A stretch of 64,000 nt of DNA from Vibrio fortis (GTDB lineage Bacteria > Pseudomonadota > Gammaproteobacteria > Enterobacterales > Vibrionaceae), in contig NZ_JFFR01000027.1 of NCBI RefSeq assembly GCF_000695685.1, forward strand, positions 1 through 64,000, in the 5' to 3' direction. Under the pieces are notes generated by a model. The model worked only from the letters and a program-made list of their open reading frames with translations. It was not told where the DNA came from and searched no databases. The position numbers and the translations under genes are program-made. Within the stretch, counting starts at the first letter, position 1. Each line of letters opens with the position of its first letter. This document shows, in pieces, positions 1-8,928 of this stretch.

Positions 1-110
1 CCAAATTTAGTTGTTTGACGCACTAATTATGGCTCTGGCTTTTAGCTAACCCACGATATTGGAGGCTAGCACCTCGTGGGGTCATTATGTCTATGTTTAA
101 GAGGTCATAC

Positions 111-527
111 ATGAAAATTAAAATCGGCGACATGATCGCGATTCCAGTTCAACAACATAAATTTGTATTTGGTCGTGTATACAATGACGCTACGATTGCG
201 ATTTATGAGTTTTTGTCTGACTCTACAAGCTCATATAGAGAAGCATATAAAAATAATATTCTCATGTTTTCAGGTTTTTTTGATAGCTCAATAAAAAATA
301 AGAAGTGGAAAATTGTGGGTCATATTAAGTTTTCAAGTGCTGAAGAAGCTTGGGCACCCCCAGTTTACATACAAGATGTTATAGATCCGAATAAGTATAG
401 AATTTACCATAAGGGTGCAATGAGAAACTGTTTTAAGTCAGAAACCTTCGGCATAGAAAGGCAAATAATGAGGAAGCCAGAGGAGCTCGTTGAAGCGATT
501 AAAGCAAGAATGGCGTTTGAAAATTAA
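111..527 (+). CDS. Imm26-like immunity family protein (integron cassette gene)
   Basis: Small soluble protein of 138 residues. The N-terminal KIKIGDMIAIPVQ stretch followed by FVFGRV and a short beta-rich body resembles the Imm26 immunity family, members of which neutralise contact-dependent or polymorphic toxins. That function is known for the family and inferred here. The ATG at 111 is preferred because AAGAGG lies 6 nt upstream; an in-frame ATG at 87 has no ribosome binding site. The gene fills a cassette: TTATGT at 85-90 is the likely cassette start, complementary to ACATAA in the R'' box of the attC that follows the stop codon. No promoter of its own is obvious. No toxin gene is adjacent, as expected for an orphan immunity cassette. 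Confidence 0.6.
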   Translation: MKIKIGDMIAIPVQQHKFVFGRVYNDATIAIYEFLSDSTSSYREAYKNNILMFSGFFDSSIKNKKWKIVGHIKFSSAEEAWAPPVYIQDVIDPNKYRIYHKGAMRNCFKSETFGIERQIMRKPEELVEAIKARMAFEN

Positions 528-653
528 ACATAACAAACAATTTAAGAGGGATTCCCCACGCTTGGCATTTTTGGTTTGGGTCAAGTTTAGTGTTTACAGC
601 GCCCAAATTTAGTATCGTGGTCGCGTGGCTCACCCCTTAATTGGGCGTTAGCA
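528..653 (+). repeat. attC site, VCR type (about 126 bp)
   Basis: Begins with CATAACAAAC just after the stop codon at 527 and ends with GGGCGTTAGCA at 643-653. The body contains the typical Vibrio cassette repeat blocks TTTAAGAGGGATTC, CACGCTTGGCATTTT, GTTTAGTGTTTAC and CCCCTTAATTGGGCGTTA. The end forms the R' box (GTTAGCA, 647-653), where the integrase would join the next cassette. This is the most complete VCR-type site in the window and serves as the reference for recognising the broken copies. Confidence 0.9.
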
Positions 654-664
654 AGCAAATTGCA

Positions 665-823
665 ATGGGATACTGGGTGTGGTTGAAAGCTCTAGAATGC
701 CCACGAGGCGGAATCCCGCATAGTAGCCCGAATCTCGAATCCACAATAGGCTTTCAACCATTAGCTGTAATGAATATAAGCTCTGTTATCACAGGCTATG
801 CGGCCTATAAACTCCACAACTGA
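665..823 (+). CDS. Possible 52-residue cassette ORF, unknown
   Basis: The cassette that starts at GTTAGCA (647-653) and ends at the complementary R'' box TGCTAAC (969-975) has one candidate reading frame, ATG 665 to the stop at 823. There is no clear ribosome binding site, and the product (MGYWVWLKALECPRGG at the start) has no recognisable domain. The rest of the cassette, 824-968, shows no other gene. Cassettes without a convincing gene are common in Vibrio arrays, so this may be non-coding. Confidence 0.25.
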   Translation: MGYWVWLKALECPRGGIPHSSPNLESTIGFQPLAVMNISSVITGYAAYKLHN

Positions 824-968
824 CTAAAAATTACAATATGTAATGAGGTAAAGCAACCTTTTTGTGGAGTATTGCTTTCAGTGGGGAAGTTCTATAGAAA
901 TAATAAAATAATAGAAGGTAACAATTGGTAAATGTATGTTTTAGTGGGAAGTTAATCTTTAAACCGCA

Positions 969-978
969 TGCTAACAAG
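969..978 (+). repeat. Left part of an attC site split by the IS110 element
   Basis: TGCTAAC at 969-975 is the exact complement of GTTAGCA at 647-653, which marks it as the R'' box of the same cassette. The following AAG joins the IS110 end. The missing part of the site resumes at 2164 on the other side of the element. Removing 979-2163 restores GCTAACAAGCATTTAAGAG, a normal VCR beginning. Confidence 0.85.
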
Positions 979-996
979 AGACTATGGCGTCAATAG

Positions 997-1959
<963 letters not shown>

Positions 1960-1980
1960 CTAACTCTTGCTTGCAAATGC

Positions 1981-2143
1981 GGGCTCGAGACCCAGAAGAC
2001 TATTCGAGTGTGGTGCTTGGAGTTCTATCTGGCGTTCGTACTTGTTATCGGTCTCTCGATAGAGGAACCAGCATTTAATCGAACTACCAGATAGAAGAAC
2101 TTTAGTTGCAGCTAAAGTCTGGGTCTCACCTTACCCGATTGGA
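1981..2143 (-). ncRNA. Predicted IS110 bridge RNA with attC-matching guides
   Basis: Seen in the sequence on the minus strand: an outer 10-bp stem (1987-1996 with 2118-2127), a 7-bp hairpin (2099-2105 with 2112-2118), and a 10-bp stem (2023-2032 with 2087-2096) extended by 5 bp (2034-2038 with 2080-2084). That last stem holds an internal loop below a small apical hairpin (2050-2056 with 2061-2069). The two loop strands, 2070-2079 and 2039-2049, carry TTAAATGCT and TAACAAG. These match the left and right halves of the interrupted attC on opposite strands, as expected for target guides. The exact RNA ends are inferred from the circle-junction promoter and the IS621 precedent. The donor loop is not resolved. 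Confidence 0.75.
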
Positions 2144-2149
2144 GCGCTT

Positions 2150-2155
2150 ATTATC
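2150..2155 (-). promoter_or_regulatory. -10 half of a promoter formed only in the IS circle
   Basis: GATAAT on the minus strand at 2150-2155. Its partner TTGACG lies at 988-993 at the far end of the element. When the ends are joined through the CT core the spacing is 9 + 2 + 6 = 17 bp, ideal for a sigma-70 promoter reading into the RNA and transposase. Such junction promoters are known for IS110-type circles. Neither half alone is a promoter in the inserted state. Confidence 0.7.
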
Positions 2156-2163
2156 CATACAAG

Positions 2164-2280
2164 CATTTAAGAGTGATTCCCAACGCTTGGCATTTTTCAT
2201 TCCATCGTTGGGTTTTGTGTTTACGGTGGCATGGTTAGGTTTAGCGGTAGCGTTGCTCATACCTTAGCTGTTTGGAGAAA
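2164..2280 (+). repeat. Right part of the split attC site, degenerate end
   Basis: CATTTAAGAGTGATTCCC, AACGCTTGGCATTTTT and GTTGGGTTTTGTGTTTACGG follow the VCR body seen at 528-653. The last portion (GCTCATACCTTAGCTG) has diverged and lacks the usual GGGCGTTA, so the R' box is uncertain; TTAGCT near 2263 is the best candidate for the start of the next cassette. Confidence 0.75.
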
Positions 2281-2287
2281 AAATTAT

Positions 2288-2794
2288 ATGGCAGCAATTT
2301 TTAGTTTTAAATGTTCGAGTTGTGATGAAATTCATGAGGGATCACCAAGCTTTTCATTTAGGGCTCCAGATCCATACTTAGAGCAATCAGATGAAATACA
2401 GGAAGCAGGTAAACTTGGAACTGATCTTTGTTACTACAAGGATCAGGATGGTTATCATTACTTTGCTCGAGTTGTTATTGAAATCCCTATCATAGGTATG
2501 GCGGATCCATTTTTGTGGGGTGTTTGGGTTTCGCTAAGTCGGGAAAGTTATGAACACTATCTTGATACTTACGAAGAACCTGATGTGAACAAGAATTACT
2601 TCGGTTGGCTTTGCAATTATCTCCCGTATTACGAGAGTACCTATGCAATGGCAACAGATGTTTGCCCTAGAATGGATGGTGAAAGACCATATCTAGTTAT
2701 TCATGAAACAGAGCATGAATTTTATTCCGACTATATCAATGGTATTTCAGTTGAAAAAGCTCAAAAAATCGCAGAATTGTGCATGCACGGCTAA
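2288..2794 (+). CDS. DUF2199 family protein (cassette gene)
   Basis: Protein of 168 residues. The start FSFKCSSCDEIHEGSPSFSFRAPD, the central YYFARVVIEIPI-like beta strands with FLWGVWVSLS, and the later NYLPYYESTYAMATDV are characteristic of DUF2199, a family of unknown function with two N-terminal cysteines (here KCSSC) that may bind metal. ATG 2288 is chosen because the conserved N-terminus begins there and GGAG lies about 10 nt upstream; a longer frame from 2231 would start inside the attC. It ends at R'' box GGCTAAC (2789-2795), which overlaps the stop codon, typical of cassettes. Confidence 0.75.
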   Translation: MAAIFSFKCSSCDEIHEGSPSFSFRAPDPYLEQSDEIQEAGKLGTDLCYYKDQDGYHYFARVVIEIPIIGMADPFLWGVWVSLSRESYEHYLDTYEEPDVNKNYFGWLCNYLPYYESTYAMATDVCPRMDGERPYLVIHETEHEFYSDYINGISVEKAQKIAELCMHG

Positions 2795-2886
2795 CAAGGC
2801 AATCAAGATGATGCGTTACACTCGGCGGCTTTGGTATGGAGTCGGTGCGCTTTGTTGATTCTTTGATCTTATCGCAGGCGTTAGAT
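2789..2886 (+). repeat. attC site, non-VCR type (about 98 bp)
   Basis: R'' box GGCTAAC at 2789-2795, then AAGGCAATCAAGATGATGCG, a central stem-forming stretch, TTGATTCTTTGATC, and the R' end GCAGGCGTTAGAT at 2874-2886. The outer arms AATCAAG and CTTTGATC are roughly complementary. It differs in length and body from the VCR-type site at 528, so this array mixes attC families. Confidence 0.8.
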
Positions 2887-2922
2887 TTCTTTTATCAAAT
2901 CCACCAATGGTAAACATTTGCA

Positions 2923-3693
2923 ATGTTGAACTTTAGAATTACAAAATACGATCCTAAAAATAGAAATTCCGATGGGCAGTACAAAGTTGATGAATGGACA
3001 TGTCCGTCAGAAGTCGGGAAAAAATTTAACGGAATTGAGTTTAAAGCATCGGAATACTTTGAAGTTGAAGAAAAGTATATAAATGCTGTTATAGAGTGCC
3101 TCCAGTCTAAACACATTAAGCACCTTCGAGTAGTAGATCTTGAATCTAGATTTCTACAAGATAACCTTTCGGATAAAAGTAGTCAGTGGTTAGTTAGCGA
3201 AGAGTTTAAGGATATTGCTCTCTTTGAAGACAAGAAACTCGAAATAGATTGCCTTACAGTTGTAATCAAGATGATTTTAAGGGGGTTTTTGTGGTGCAGA
3301 TTAGAAATTAATGAACAATTTAGTCTTAGGTTTGGTTGGGACTACTACATGTATATCTGTTGCAATAATTTAAATGAGAGCACGATTGAAAAAATGAATA
3401 AAACGGGATTGTTTGTTGAGCTACTTGAACCACTTTACGATATGAAACGTTGTAATTTTTATATCCAAACGTGTCGCGCTGACGAAGATGGAGATAGCTT
3501 AGTTGAAGAAGAAACAATCCTTAAAACCATGACTCGAGAAAAAATAAAGAAAGGTTTAGGTCTTTCTGATGAACATACTGGAAATCATAGTTTTGATATA
3601 ACTCCTCAAAATTATGCAATGTTTAAAAATGACTTTGAGTTTAACTTCACGGAATATGAGTATTGTCTGTATTGCGACAAGATTTACATATAG
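2923..3693 (+). CDS. Hypothetical cassette protein, 256 residues
   Basis: I do not recognise a family. The product is soluble and rich in acidic and aromatic residues. The C-terminal half contains LRFGWDYYMYICCNN, a FVELLEPLYD stretch and a terminal EFNFTEYEYCLYCDKIYI, suggesting a mixed alpha/beta fold. ATG 2923 has only a weak upstream site. The cassette boundaries are secure: it starts at TTAGAT (2881-2886) and ends at ATCTAAC (3703-3709), exact complements. Low GC content (many AAA, ATT and GAA codons) compared with the chromosomal genes points to recent acquisition. Confidence 0.65.
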   Translation: MLNFRITKYDPKNRNSDGQYKVDEWTCPSEVGKKFNGIEFKASEYFEVEEKYINAVIECLQSKHIKHLRVVDLESRFLQDNLSDKSSQWLVSEEFKDIALFEDKKLEIDCLTVVIKMILRGFLWCRLEINEQFSLRFGWDYYMYICCNNLNESTIEKMNKTGLFVELLEPLYDMKRCNFYIQTCRADEDGDSLVEEETILKTMTREKIKKGLGLSDEHTGNHSFDITPQNYAMFKNDFEFNFTEYEYCLYCDKIYI

Positions 3694-3702
3694 GTAAATG
3701 AA

Positions 3703-3805
3703 ATCTAACAAGTTGCTCAAGTATGACGCATAAAGCTTGGCTTGCGCTCCTTCGTCGATAATTTTAGCCAAGCTTTTCGCGCCTCTGAGCACGGCGCTAC
3801 ATCCC
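3703..3805 (+). repeat. attC-like site with degenerate R' box
   Basis: Starts with ATCTAACAAGTTGCTCAAG. The complementary arm TGAGCAC appears near the end, before GGCGCTACAT. An internal inverted pair AAGCTTGGC and GCCAAGCTT forms the rest of the stem. The expected GTTRRRY end is altered to GCTACAT, so recombination at this junction may be impaired. Confidence 0.6.
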
Positions 3806-3821
3806 ATAAAGGAATTCGAGT

Positions 3822-4226
3822 ATGAGCTATGATTTAGGCTTCTTTTCCATAAAAGAAGGTGTCACAACGGCGGAAGTTAGGGCTGCATATCTAAGTAGCT
3901 GCGAAGGGGCAGCTCCCCCATGGCCGAAGTCAGAGACGCTTAATTCATTCATGTCGGCCTTAGAAAATGAATATCCATGCATTGATACTCTCTCCGATGA
4001 TGAAGTGGATGACAGTCCTTGGTCATGCGGCTTCGATAAAGGTGAAGGTCACATAATCGTGAGCATGGTTTTTAACCGTGCATCTGAGGTAGGTAATTTC
4101 GTCTGGAGTTTGCTCGAACAACATGAACTTATCGTTTTTGACCCTCAAACAGATAAAGCTTACATAGGTAATAATGAGCTTCCAGAGAGTCAGGAAACTA
4201 AAAAATGGTGGCAATTCTGGAAGTAA
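3822..4226 (+). CDS. Hypothetical cassette protein, 134 residues
   Basis: Small soluble acidic protein beginning MSYDLGFFSIKEG and ending with a tryptophan-rich tail KKWWQFWK. The layout (MSYDL start, a FNRASEVGNFVWSLLEQHELIVFDPQ block) resembles small proteins often met in Vibrio and Pseudomonas cassettes and near toxin-immunity loci. No function is assigned. AAAGGA about 10 nt before ATG 3822 supports the start. It lies between the attC-like sites at 3703 and 4228. Confidence 0.6.
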   Translation: MSYDLGFFSIKEGVTTAEVRAAYLSSCEGAAPPWPKSETLNSFMSALENEYPCIDTLSDDEVDDSPWSCGFDKGEGHIIVSMVFNRASEVGNFVWSLLEQHELIVFDPQTDKAYIGNNELPESQETKKWWQFWK

Positions 4227-4227
4227 G

Positions 4228-4305
4228 AGTTAACAAGGCCAGCCAGAAGGACCAAAAGGCCGCCGCTTCGCTCTGGTTTTTCGGCCCCTGCTGGCGGCGT
4301 TAAGG
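4228..4305 (+). repeat. Short attC site (about 78 bp)
   Basis: AGTTAACAAGGCCAGCC at the left and CTGCTGGCGGCGTTAAGG at the right. The arms GGCCAGC and GCTGGC pair, and CCAAAAGGCC with GGTTTTTCGG-like stretches forms the inner stem. This compact form is typical of non-VCR attC sites. The R' box is GTTAAGG (4299-4305). Confidence 0.75.
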
Positions 4306-4323
4306 CTCTAAGGAGTAATATTT

Positions 4324-4650
4324 ATGTTTGGAAAGATCTTCATCGACTCTTCAGGTTGTGAGTATGGAGTTCTTCGGAAAACGGAAGCGACTACACCCGG
4401 AGAGTTATCTGATGTATGTGTAATTGCAGAAGATGAGTGCGGAAACTACTTCATACTAAATTCCCAGGGGGTATTTTTCTGGGATCACGAAACATCGGGT
4501 AGAACTTTTCTTAGTGCCTCACTACAAGAGTTTGAGGAGAGTTGTTTTGAACCTAGATGTATTGAGCTATCCGAAGGTCAAGTAGTTTCTAGCTGGATAG
4601 ATCCAGATTTTGCAAAGTTATATGGTGTAAAAACAAGCTCTAACAGATAA
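4324..4650 (+). CDS. SMI1/KNR4 (SUKH)-like cassette protein
   Basis: Protein of 108 residues. The stretch CVIAEDECGNYFILNSQGVFFWDHET, followed by TFLSASLQEFEESCF, resembles the core of SUKH superfamily immunity proteins (hydrophobic strand, GN.Y/F, GVFFWDHE, then a helix). Known SUKH members bind and inhibit nuclease or other toxins; that role is inferred. AAGGAG lies 8 nt before ATG 4324. The 3' end overlaps a CTCTAACAG stretch that could be the remains of an attC R'' box. It is the second immunity-like gene in this short array. Confidence 0.55.
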   Translation: MFGKIFIDSSGCEYGVLRKTEATTPGELSDVCVIAEDECGNYFILNSQGVFFWDHETSGRTFLSASLQEFEESCFEPRCIELSEGQVVSSWIDPDFAKLYGVKTSSNR

Positions 4651-5257
4651 AGATTAAGCTTTGCGTAGCCAACGTAAAGTCCTAAGTGTTGCACAAGCCT
4701 GAGTCTCTAAATACTTAAATTGTGCGTCCTGCACGTCAGTTTTACTACTTGCCATCTTCGTAGTTATTGATGGTTTGCTAATTTAACCAGAACATCTGGC
4801 ACATTGTTGTCCAAAGTCGTCACAATCTGATTCCAAACATATGGCATTATCTAGCTCGAAATTGATCCCAACTTGTTAGAACACATGCTCTACTCAATTC
4901 AGAGGGCGTGCGTTTACCCTACTAAAACTTATTCGATTGATTTGATAACTGTTCACCCCGTCATTAGGCGACATCTTGTAGTCTAATTTCCCTCAATGTG
5001 TCGTAATCTATTGATTATCAGTTGAGTTGACATGAGAATGACTGCGTTTCCGAAGGGTGAAAAACGACAATTTGTGTTACAGAATACAAGCTGACGGAAC
5101 GAGATGCTGTGGTTGATACTAGAAGTGGACGAGTATATCCGTAGGTGATGTGAGGGTGTTGGATACGACATTAAAAGTTCGAGATGCCACAAGTTTTCAG
5201 GATTCAAGACCATCAGGCAACCTAGTTAGAATCGTAAAATTTATTAAGGAGGACTTA
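4651..5257. other. Non-coding or decayed cassette DNA
   Basis: No convincing gene, terminator or complete attC here. Short frames on both strands lack ribosome binding sites and recognisable content. The stretch right after 4650 may be a degraded attC. The last 25 nt carry the ribosome binding site of the next gene. Confidence 0.5.
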
Positions 5258-5776
5258 ATGTATATTTCAAGATTTTTGATAGCTTTAGTCTTAGTATCAA
5301 ATGTTGTTTCAGCTGAGAGGTTAAATATGGCTGAGACAGGAATATTAAATTTTTACTATTCATGTGAAGAAAAAACGGAACAGTTGTGTGTAAAGAGTAT
5401 TGACTCAACTGTCGACAATCGAGTGTTAATTACATTTTCATTCGATAGTAGGAATACGAACTTTAATTATGAAGAAGAGCAGTGGATTTATTTTGTTAGG
5501 AATCAGATGTTTATTCTTCTATCAACACTAAATCCTGAGGCGGAAAAAATGTATTCTGACGAACACCGTGTCTATGACCTTTCATTGGATAGTCTACAAC
5601 AGTCTAGCGTTGTTGTGGGAATGGAAGCTCTTATTAATGATAAGAATTATGCTGGGTTTAGCATGTTCTTTTACGATGATGAGATTAAAGTTGGTGAAAC
5701 TCTAATCCCAACAAATATGCGAGCATTGGCATACTATAATGAGTCACAAGGTGCCATAAATATAAAGGATTACTAA
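5258..5776 (+). CDS. Hypothetical secreted protein, 172 residues
   Basis: The product starts with a signal peptide (MYISRFLIALVLVSNVVSA, cleavage near residue 19) and continues as a soluble periplasmic or secreted protein with two cysteines close together (YYSCEEKTEQLC). No family is recognised. ATG 5258 is chosen because TTAAGGAGG precedes it at ideal spacing; the frame is open from 5150 but that part has no start signal. No attC follows; 5777-6224 is non-coding. Confidence 0.6.
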   Translation: MYISRFLIALVLVSNVVSAERLNMAETGILNFYYSCEEKTEQLCVKSIDSTVDNRVLITFSFDSRNTNFNYEEEQWIYFVRNQMFILLSTLNPEAEKMYSDEHRVYDLSLDSLQQSSVVVGMEALINDKNYAGFSMFFYDDEIKVGETLIPTNMRALAYYNESQGAINIKDY

Positions 5777-6224
5777 CGAGGACAGGTACCATAAAGAATA
5801 TTGCCCAGCAACTCGTTGCGCTATCCTTATTTTCAGCTTACGCAACCATCACTCATGAGTCAACTGATGCGTTTGTAGGCTATTGCGACGAAAAATGTGA
5901 ATTGAAGAGTTAATGAGACGCGATAATGCAATTGAGAGGTACACATTTTAAATTCTGAGTTGATTCAGGCTGACTCAATTTGAAACGCGTGCACCCTTTG
6001 TCTATACAAACTGGATCTGAAGTTGTTAAGAGTTTGGCGAGATACTATGTAAAAGGGCTTGTTGCAAAAATTGAAGATGTTTCTGAGGTGCCTATCTGAG
6101 CCCCTTTATTTATTCATGGTTTACTAATGTTCGATTTTCCGAAACGCGTTTCTGTCCAAAACTCAGCTTCATCAGGAGCAGTGCTTACTCCCCAAAAGTT
6201 TCGATCTTAGTTGTCCATCGACGT
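5777..6224. other. Intergenic boundary between cassette array and core chromosome
   Basis: About 450 bp without a supported gene. It contains several short repeats of ordinary AT-rich character but no complete attC, tRNA or integrase. It probably marks the end of the array; the next genes are ordinary chromosomal ones. Confidence 0.5.
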
Positions 6225-7148
6225 TTAAAACGGTTTCTCTGGCGTGATGAACTGATCACATAGCCATTTCATTGCTTGATCATTCATGTTTGGACGATTC
6301 CATACCAAGCTGTATGCGACTTTTCCATAATCGAAAGGCAATGGCTTCGCGATGAGCCCTTTGGCTTGCAGGGCTTTCTGTGACCATAACTTTGAACAGG
6401 TAAATAAGTACGGTGTTTGATGGCAAAGCACGGCGGCTGAGCCAAAGTCAGCAACCGAAATAGCGACGTCACGAGGTTTGTGGCACTGCACCAAATTTTG
6501 TTCAAAGAAGGGCTGTGAAAGCTCGTTATCAAAGATGCCGATGTGTTTATAGCTGAGGTAGTCCTCGATAGTCAGCGCGGTATTGGCTAGTGGATGCTCT
6601 GCTCCCATCAAACATACCATCTCATCAGATAGGATGGTCTTCCATACCAACTCTTTGCTTTCAGTCGGTGGCTGTGAAATATCGTGAGGCAGTATAATAG
6701 CATTCACTTTACCGCTCAAAAGCGAGTCAAAGCCGAACTGCTGTTTCGAGTATACCTTTAGCGCTGCATTAGGGGCTAACTGAGTGGTGATCTGACTGAT
6801 GGTTGGAGAAAACACTTCAAAGGTACTCTCACGCATCGATAGGGTGAAGCTGCCTTGGTAAGTCTCAGGAACGAAGCTCTTTTGATGCAGAAGGCCGTTC
6901 ATGCTCGATAAAATGGCATGTACGGTTGGTGCGATTTGGTGCGCAAACGGAGTAGGGATGAGCTTGGTACCATCGCGGTAGAAAAGCTCATCATCAATAA
7001 TCTCTCTAAGCTGAGAGAGTGTTTTACTGACACTGGATGGCGTTACATACAACTGTTCCGCAGTTTGGGTCACGCTATGAGTATTGAGCATAACGTGAAG
7101 AACAGTAAGGTGTTTAAGGCTAACGCGCGATAGGTGGAGATAATCCAT
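6225..7148 (-). CDS. LysR family transcriptional regulator
   Basis: Full-length LysR protein of 307 residues. The N-terminal winged helix-turn-helix spans about 11-70 (LKHLTVLHVMLNTHSVTQTAEQ then VTPSSVSKTLSQLREIIDDELF), followed by a periplasmic-binding-like effector domain from about 92. It follows the HMG-CoA reductase gene on the same strand after 33 bp, so the two are probably co-transcribed, unlike the usual divergent LysR layout. The effector is unknown. Confidence 0.9.
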   Translation of the reverse strand: MDYLHLSRVSLKHLTVLHVMLNTHSVTQTAEQLYVTPSSVSKTLSQLREIIDDELFYRDGTKLIPTPFAHQIAPTVHAILSSMNGLLHQKSFVPETYQGSFTLSMRESTFEVFSPTISQITTQLAPNAALKVYSKQQFGFDSLLSGKVNAIILPHDISQPPTESKELVWKTILSDEMVCLMGAEHPLANTALTIEDYLSYKHIGIFDNELSQPFFEQNLVQCHKPRDVAISVADFGSAAVLCHQTPYLFTCSKLWSQKALQAKGLIAKPLPFDYGKVAYSLVWNRPNMNDQAMKWLCDQFITPEKPF

Positions 7149-7181
7149 CTCTACTCCAGAATCAAAGAACGAGTCTGGATT

Positions 7182-8441
7182 CTAACGCGCTAGCTTGTGA
7201 TGAGCACGCGAAAAGTGACCAGCGCAGAAAGCACCGACAATAGAAAGTTCGCCCGCCAAACAGAGGGCTGCACACACTTCTGCCAACGCTTGCGATTTGC
7301 CGTTGCCGTGTAGCCCTAATAAGTCCAGACACGCTCTCTGGCTTGGTAAACCTGTACCACCACCCACAGTGCCGAGCATCAAGTTCGGAAGGGTGACGCT
7401 AGCGTACAAGCCGCCTTCTTTGTTGAGTTCCATACGAGTCATACCAATAGCCGACTCAGCCACACATGCCGCATCTTGACCGCAAGCGATATAGAGCGCA
7501 GCCAGTGCATTCGCGTAATGGGCATTGATACCAATGGTGCCACTTAGTGCGCCGCCGACAGTGGTCATCTGTCCAAACTGAACCATTTTCTCTGGGGTTG
7601 TATGAAGGTACTTCTCGACCAACTCCGCAGGAATATTCACTTCTGCTGTCACTTTTTTACCGCGCACACTGCGCAGCGTCTGCGTATTGGCTTTTTTGTC
7701 GCCAGATAGATTGCCATCAAGAAACGCATGGTCAGGTTTCACGGGTGTATGTTCAATGATGTACTCGAACACGGCATTGGTAGCAATCGTCACCATGTTT
7801 TGACCAGAAGCGTCGCCTGTCAAAAACTCAAACACAAGGTAAACGTGGTTGCCTTCGATGTTGCAACTGATGTCAGTGAGTTTGCCGTGCGATGTCGTAG
7901 ATTCTGCAAGCGCTTTAAAGTGGTCGTATTGCGTCACTACCCATGCGACGAATTGACCAGCTTGAGCTAAGTTCTCGAAGGCAAACCCAGGAGTGCGAGT
8001 CACACCTTCATTGAGCAGCATCGCGCTTGCACCACCACAAGCAGAAATAAGCTTAGAACCACGGTTATACGAAGCGACGAGAGCAGCTTCTGTCGTCGCC
8101 AATGGCACCAAATAATCGCCTTCGGCAAACAGACCGTTTACACGCAGTGGGCCAGAAATACCGACAGGTACTTTAACGGTGCCAATGAAGTGTTCGATGT
8201 TTTTTTCGTAGGCAGAAAATTGCGAAAGGGTATGAGCGTCAAGCAGTTCAGCTTGGCTTTCTGCATTATCAAGTGCTGTCCAACGGCGGGTAAGGTTTTT
8301 CTCAGTCAAGTAAGGGCTTGGAGTCAGCTTTTTACTTGGCTTGTCGAAATGGGGTTGAAGCTTTTGTTCTAATTCTTCTGCGGTGATATCGCCACCTAAG
8401 ATTGAAACATAGTCGCGACGGTGCAGGTTGAGTTTTGGCAT
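7182..8441 (-). CDS. Hydroxymethylglutaryl-CoA reductase (class I type)
   Basis: Protein of 419 residues catalysing, in the family, NADPH-dependent reduction of HMG-CoA to mevalonate. Visible motifs: FIGTVKVPVGISGPL (substrate loop), GDASGQNM (the family TDAMGMNM-type motif with its aspartate), DGNLSGDKKAN (catalytic lysine region), CGQD, GTVGGGTGLPSQ, and the C-terminal histidine in AGHFSRAH. No other mevalonate-pathway gene is nearby, and most gammaproteobacteria make isoprenoids by the MEP route, so its physiological role here is open. The gene is known in Vibrio and is thought to have been acquired horizontally. The LysR gene follows it. Confidence 0.93.
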   Translation of the reverse strand: MPKLNLHRRDYVSILGGDITAEELEQKLQPHFDKPSKKLTPSPYLTEKNLTRRWTALDNAESQAELLDAHTLSQFSAYEKNIEHFIGTVKVPVGISGPLRVNGLFAEGDYLVPLATTEAALVASYNRGSKLISACGGASAMLLNEGVTRTPGFAFENLAQAGQFVAWVVTQYDHFKALAESTTSHGKLTDISCNIEGNHVYLVFEFLTGDASGQNMVTIATNAVFEYIIEHTPVKPDHAFLDGNLSGDKKANTQTLRSVRGKKVTAEVNIPAELVEKYLHTTPEKMVQFGQMTTVGGALSGTIGINAHYANALAALYIACGQDAACVAESAIGMTRMELNKEGGLYASVTLPNLMLGTVGGGTGLPSQRACLDLLGLHGNGKSQALAEVCAALCLAGELSIVGAFCAGHFSRAHHKLAR

Positions 8442-8607
8442 AATTATTATTGGTACAGTTGGAACAGCAAGAGATATTTTGCGCTGATTCTACCGAGTAA
8501 TGAGGGAGAAACAAGCGTCAGATATAATGAGTTACAGTTTGTGCAGCAATCGACAAAGAAACACGAGGCTTTGTTCAGAGATTATGAGCAAGCTGTTAAT
8601 CGCCATA

Positions 8608-8928
8608 TTAGATATGAATGTCTAACAGGCTTCCAATGGCTTCATTCTGGCGCTCGATGACAGAAGCGCCCACGCGATTGTAACTGGCGCTTTGTGTGAG
8701 TTTTACTAGCGCATCGCTGTGAGAAGGCATTGGTTCAGTAACGGTTCCTTTTTGAAGTGGGTCTGCAGTAGGGAGTTGATTAAAGCTGAGGTCGCTTTTA
8801 GGTGCCATTTCTTGCTCTAACTGAGGTTCATTCTGAGCAAGCTGATTCAGCTCCACAGTCGCTTCTTCCGCCATGTTGGCAGACTGCTGCATGATTGCGT
8901 AACCAGAATGTATACCTGAAATGGACAT
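8608..8928 (-). CDS. Hypothetical protein, 106 residues
   Basis: Small soluble protein beginning MSISGIHSGYAIMQQSANMAEEATVE and ending GSLLDIHI. The N-terminal pattern (short hydrophobic helix with QQS.NMAEEAT) is reminiscent of small motility-associated or flagellin-like proteins, but I cannot assign a family. A purine-rich AACGAGG precedes the start. It stands alone between the reductase gene and a 57-residue gene. Confidence 0.6.
   Translation of the reverse strand: MSISGIHSGYAIMQQSANMAEEATVELNQLAQNEPQLEQEMAPKSDLSFNQLPTADPLQKGTVTEPMPSHSDALVKLTQSASYNRVGASVIERQNEAIGSLLDIHI

Noticed and set aside
1..84. A complete attC before the first gene
   Set aside because: CCACGA and TCGTGG arms are visible around 51-80 and a cassette start TTATGT follows, but no R'' box or known attC body can be made out, so it was not listed.
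4983..5213. Minus-strand frame of 76 codons
   Set aside because: No ribosome binding site, no recognisable product, and it overlaps the approach to the secreted-protein gene.
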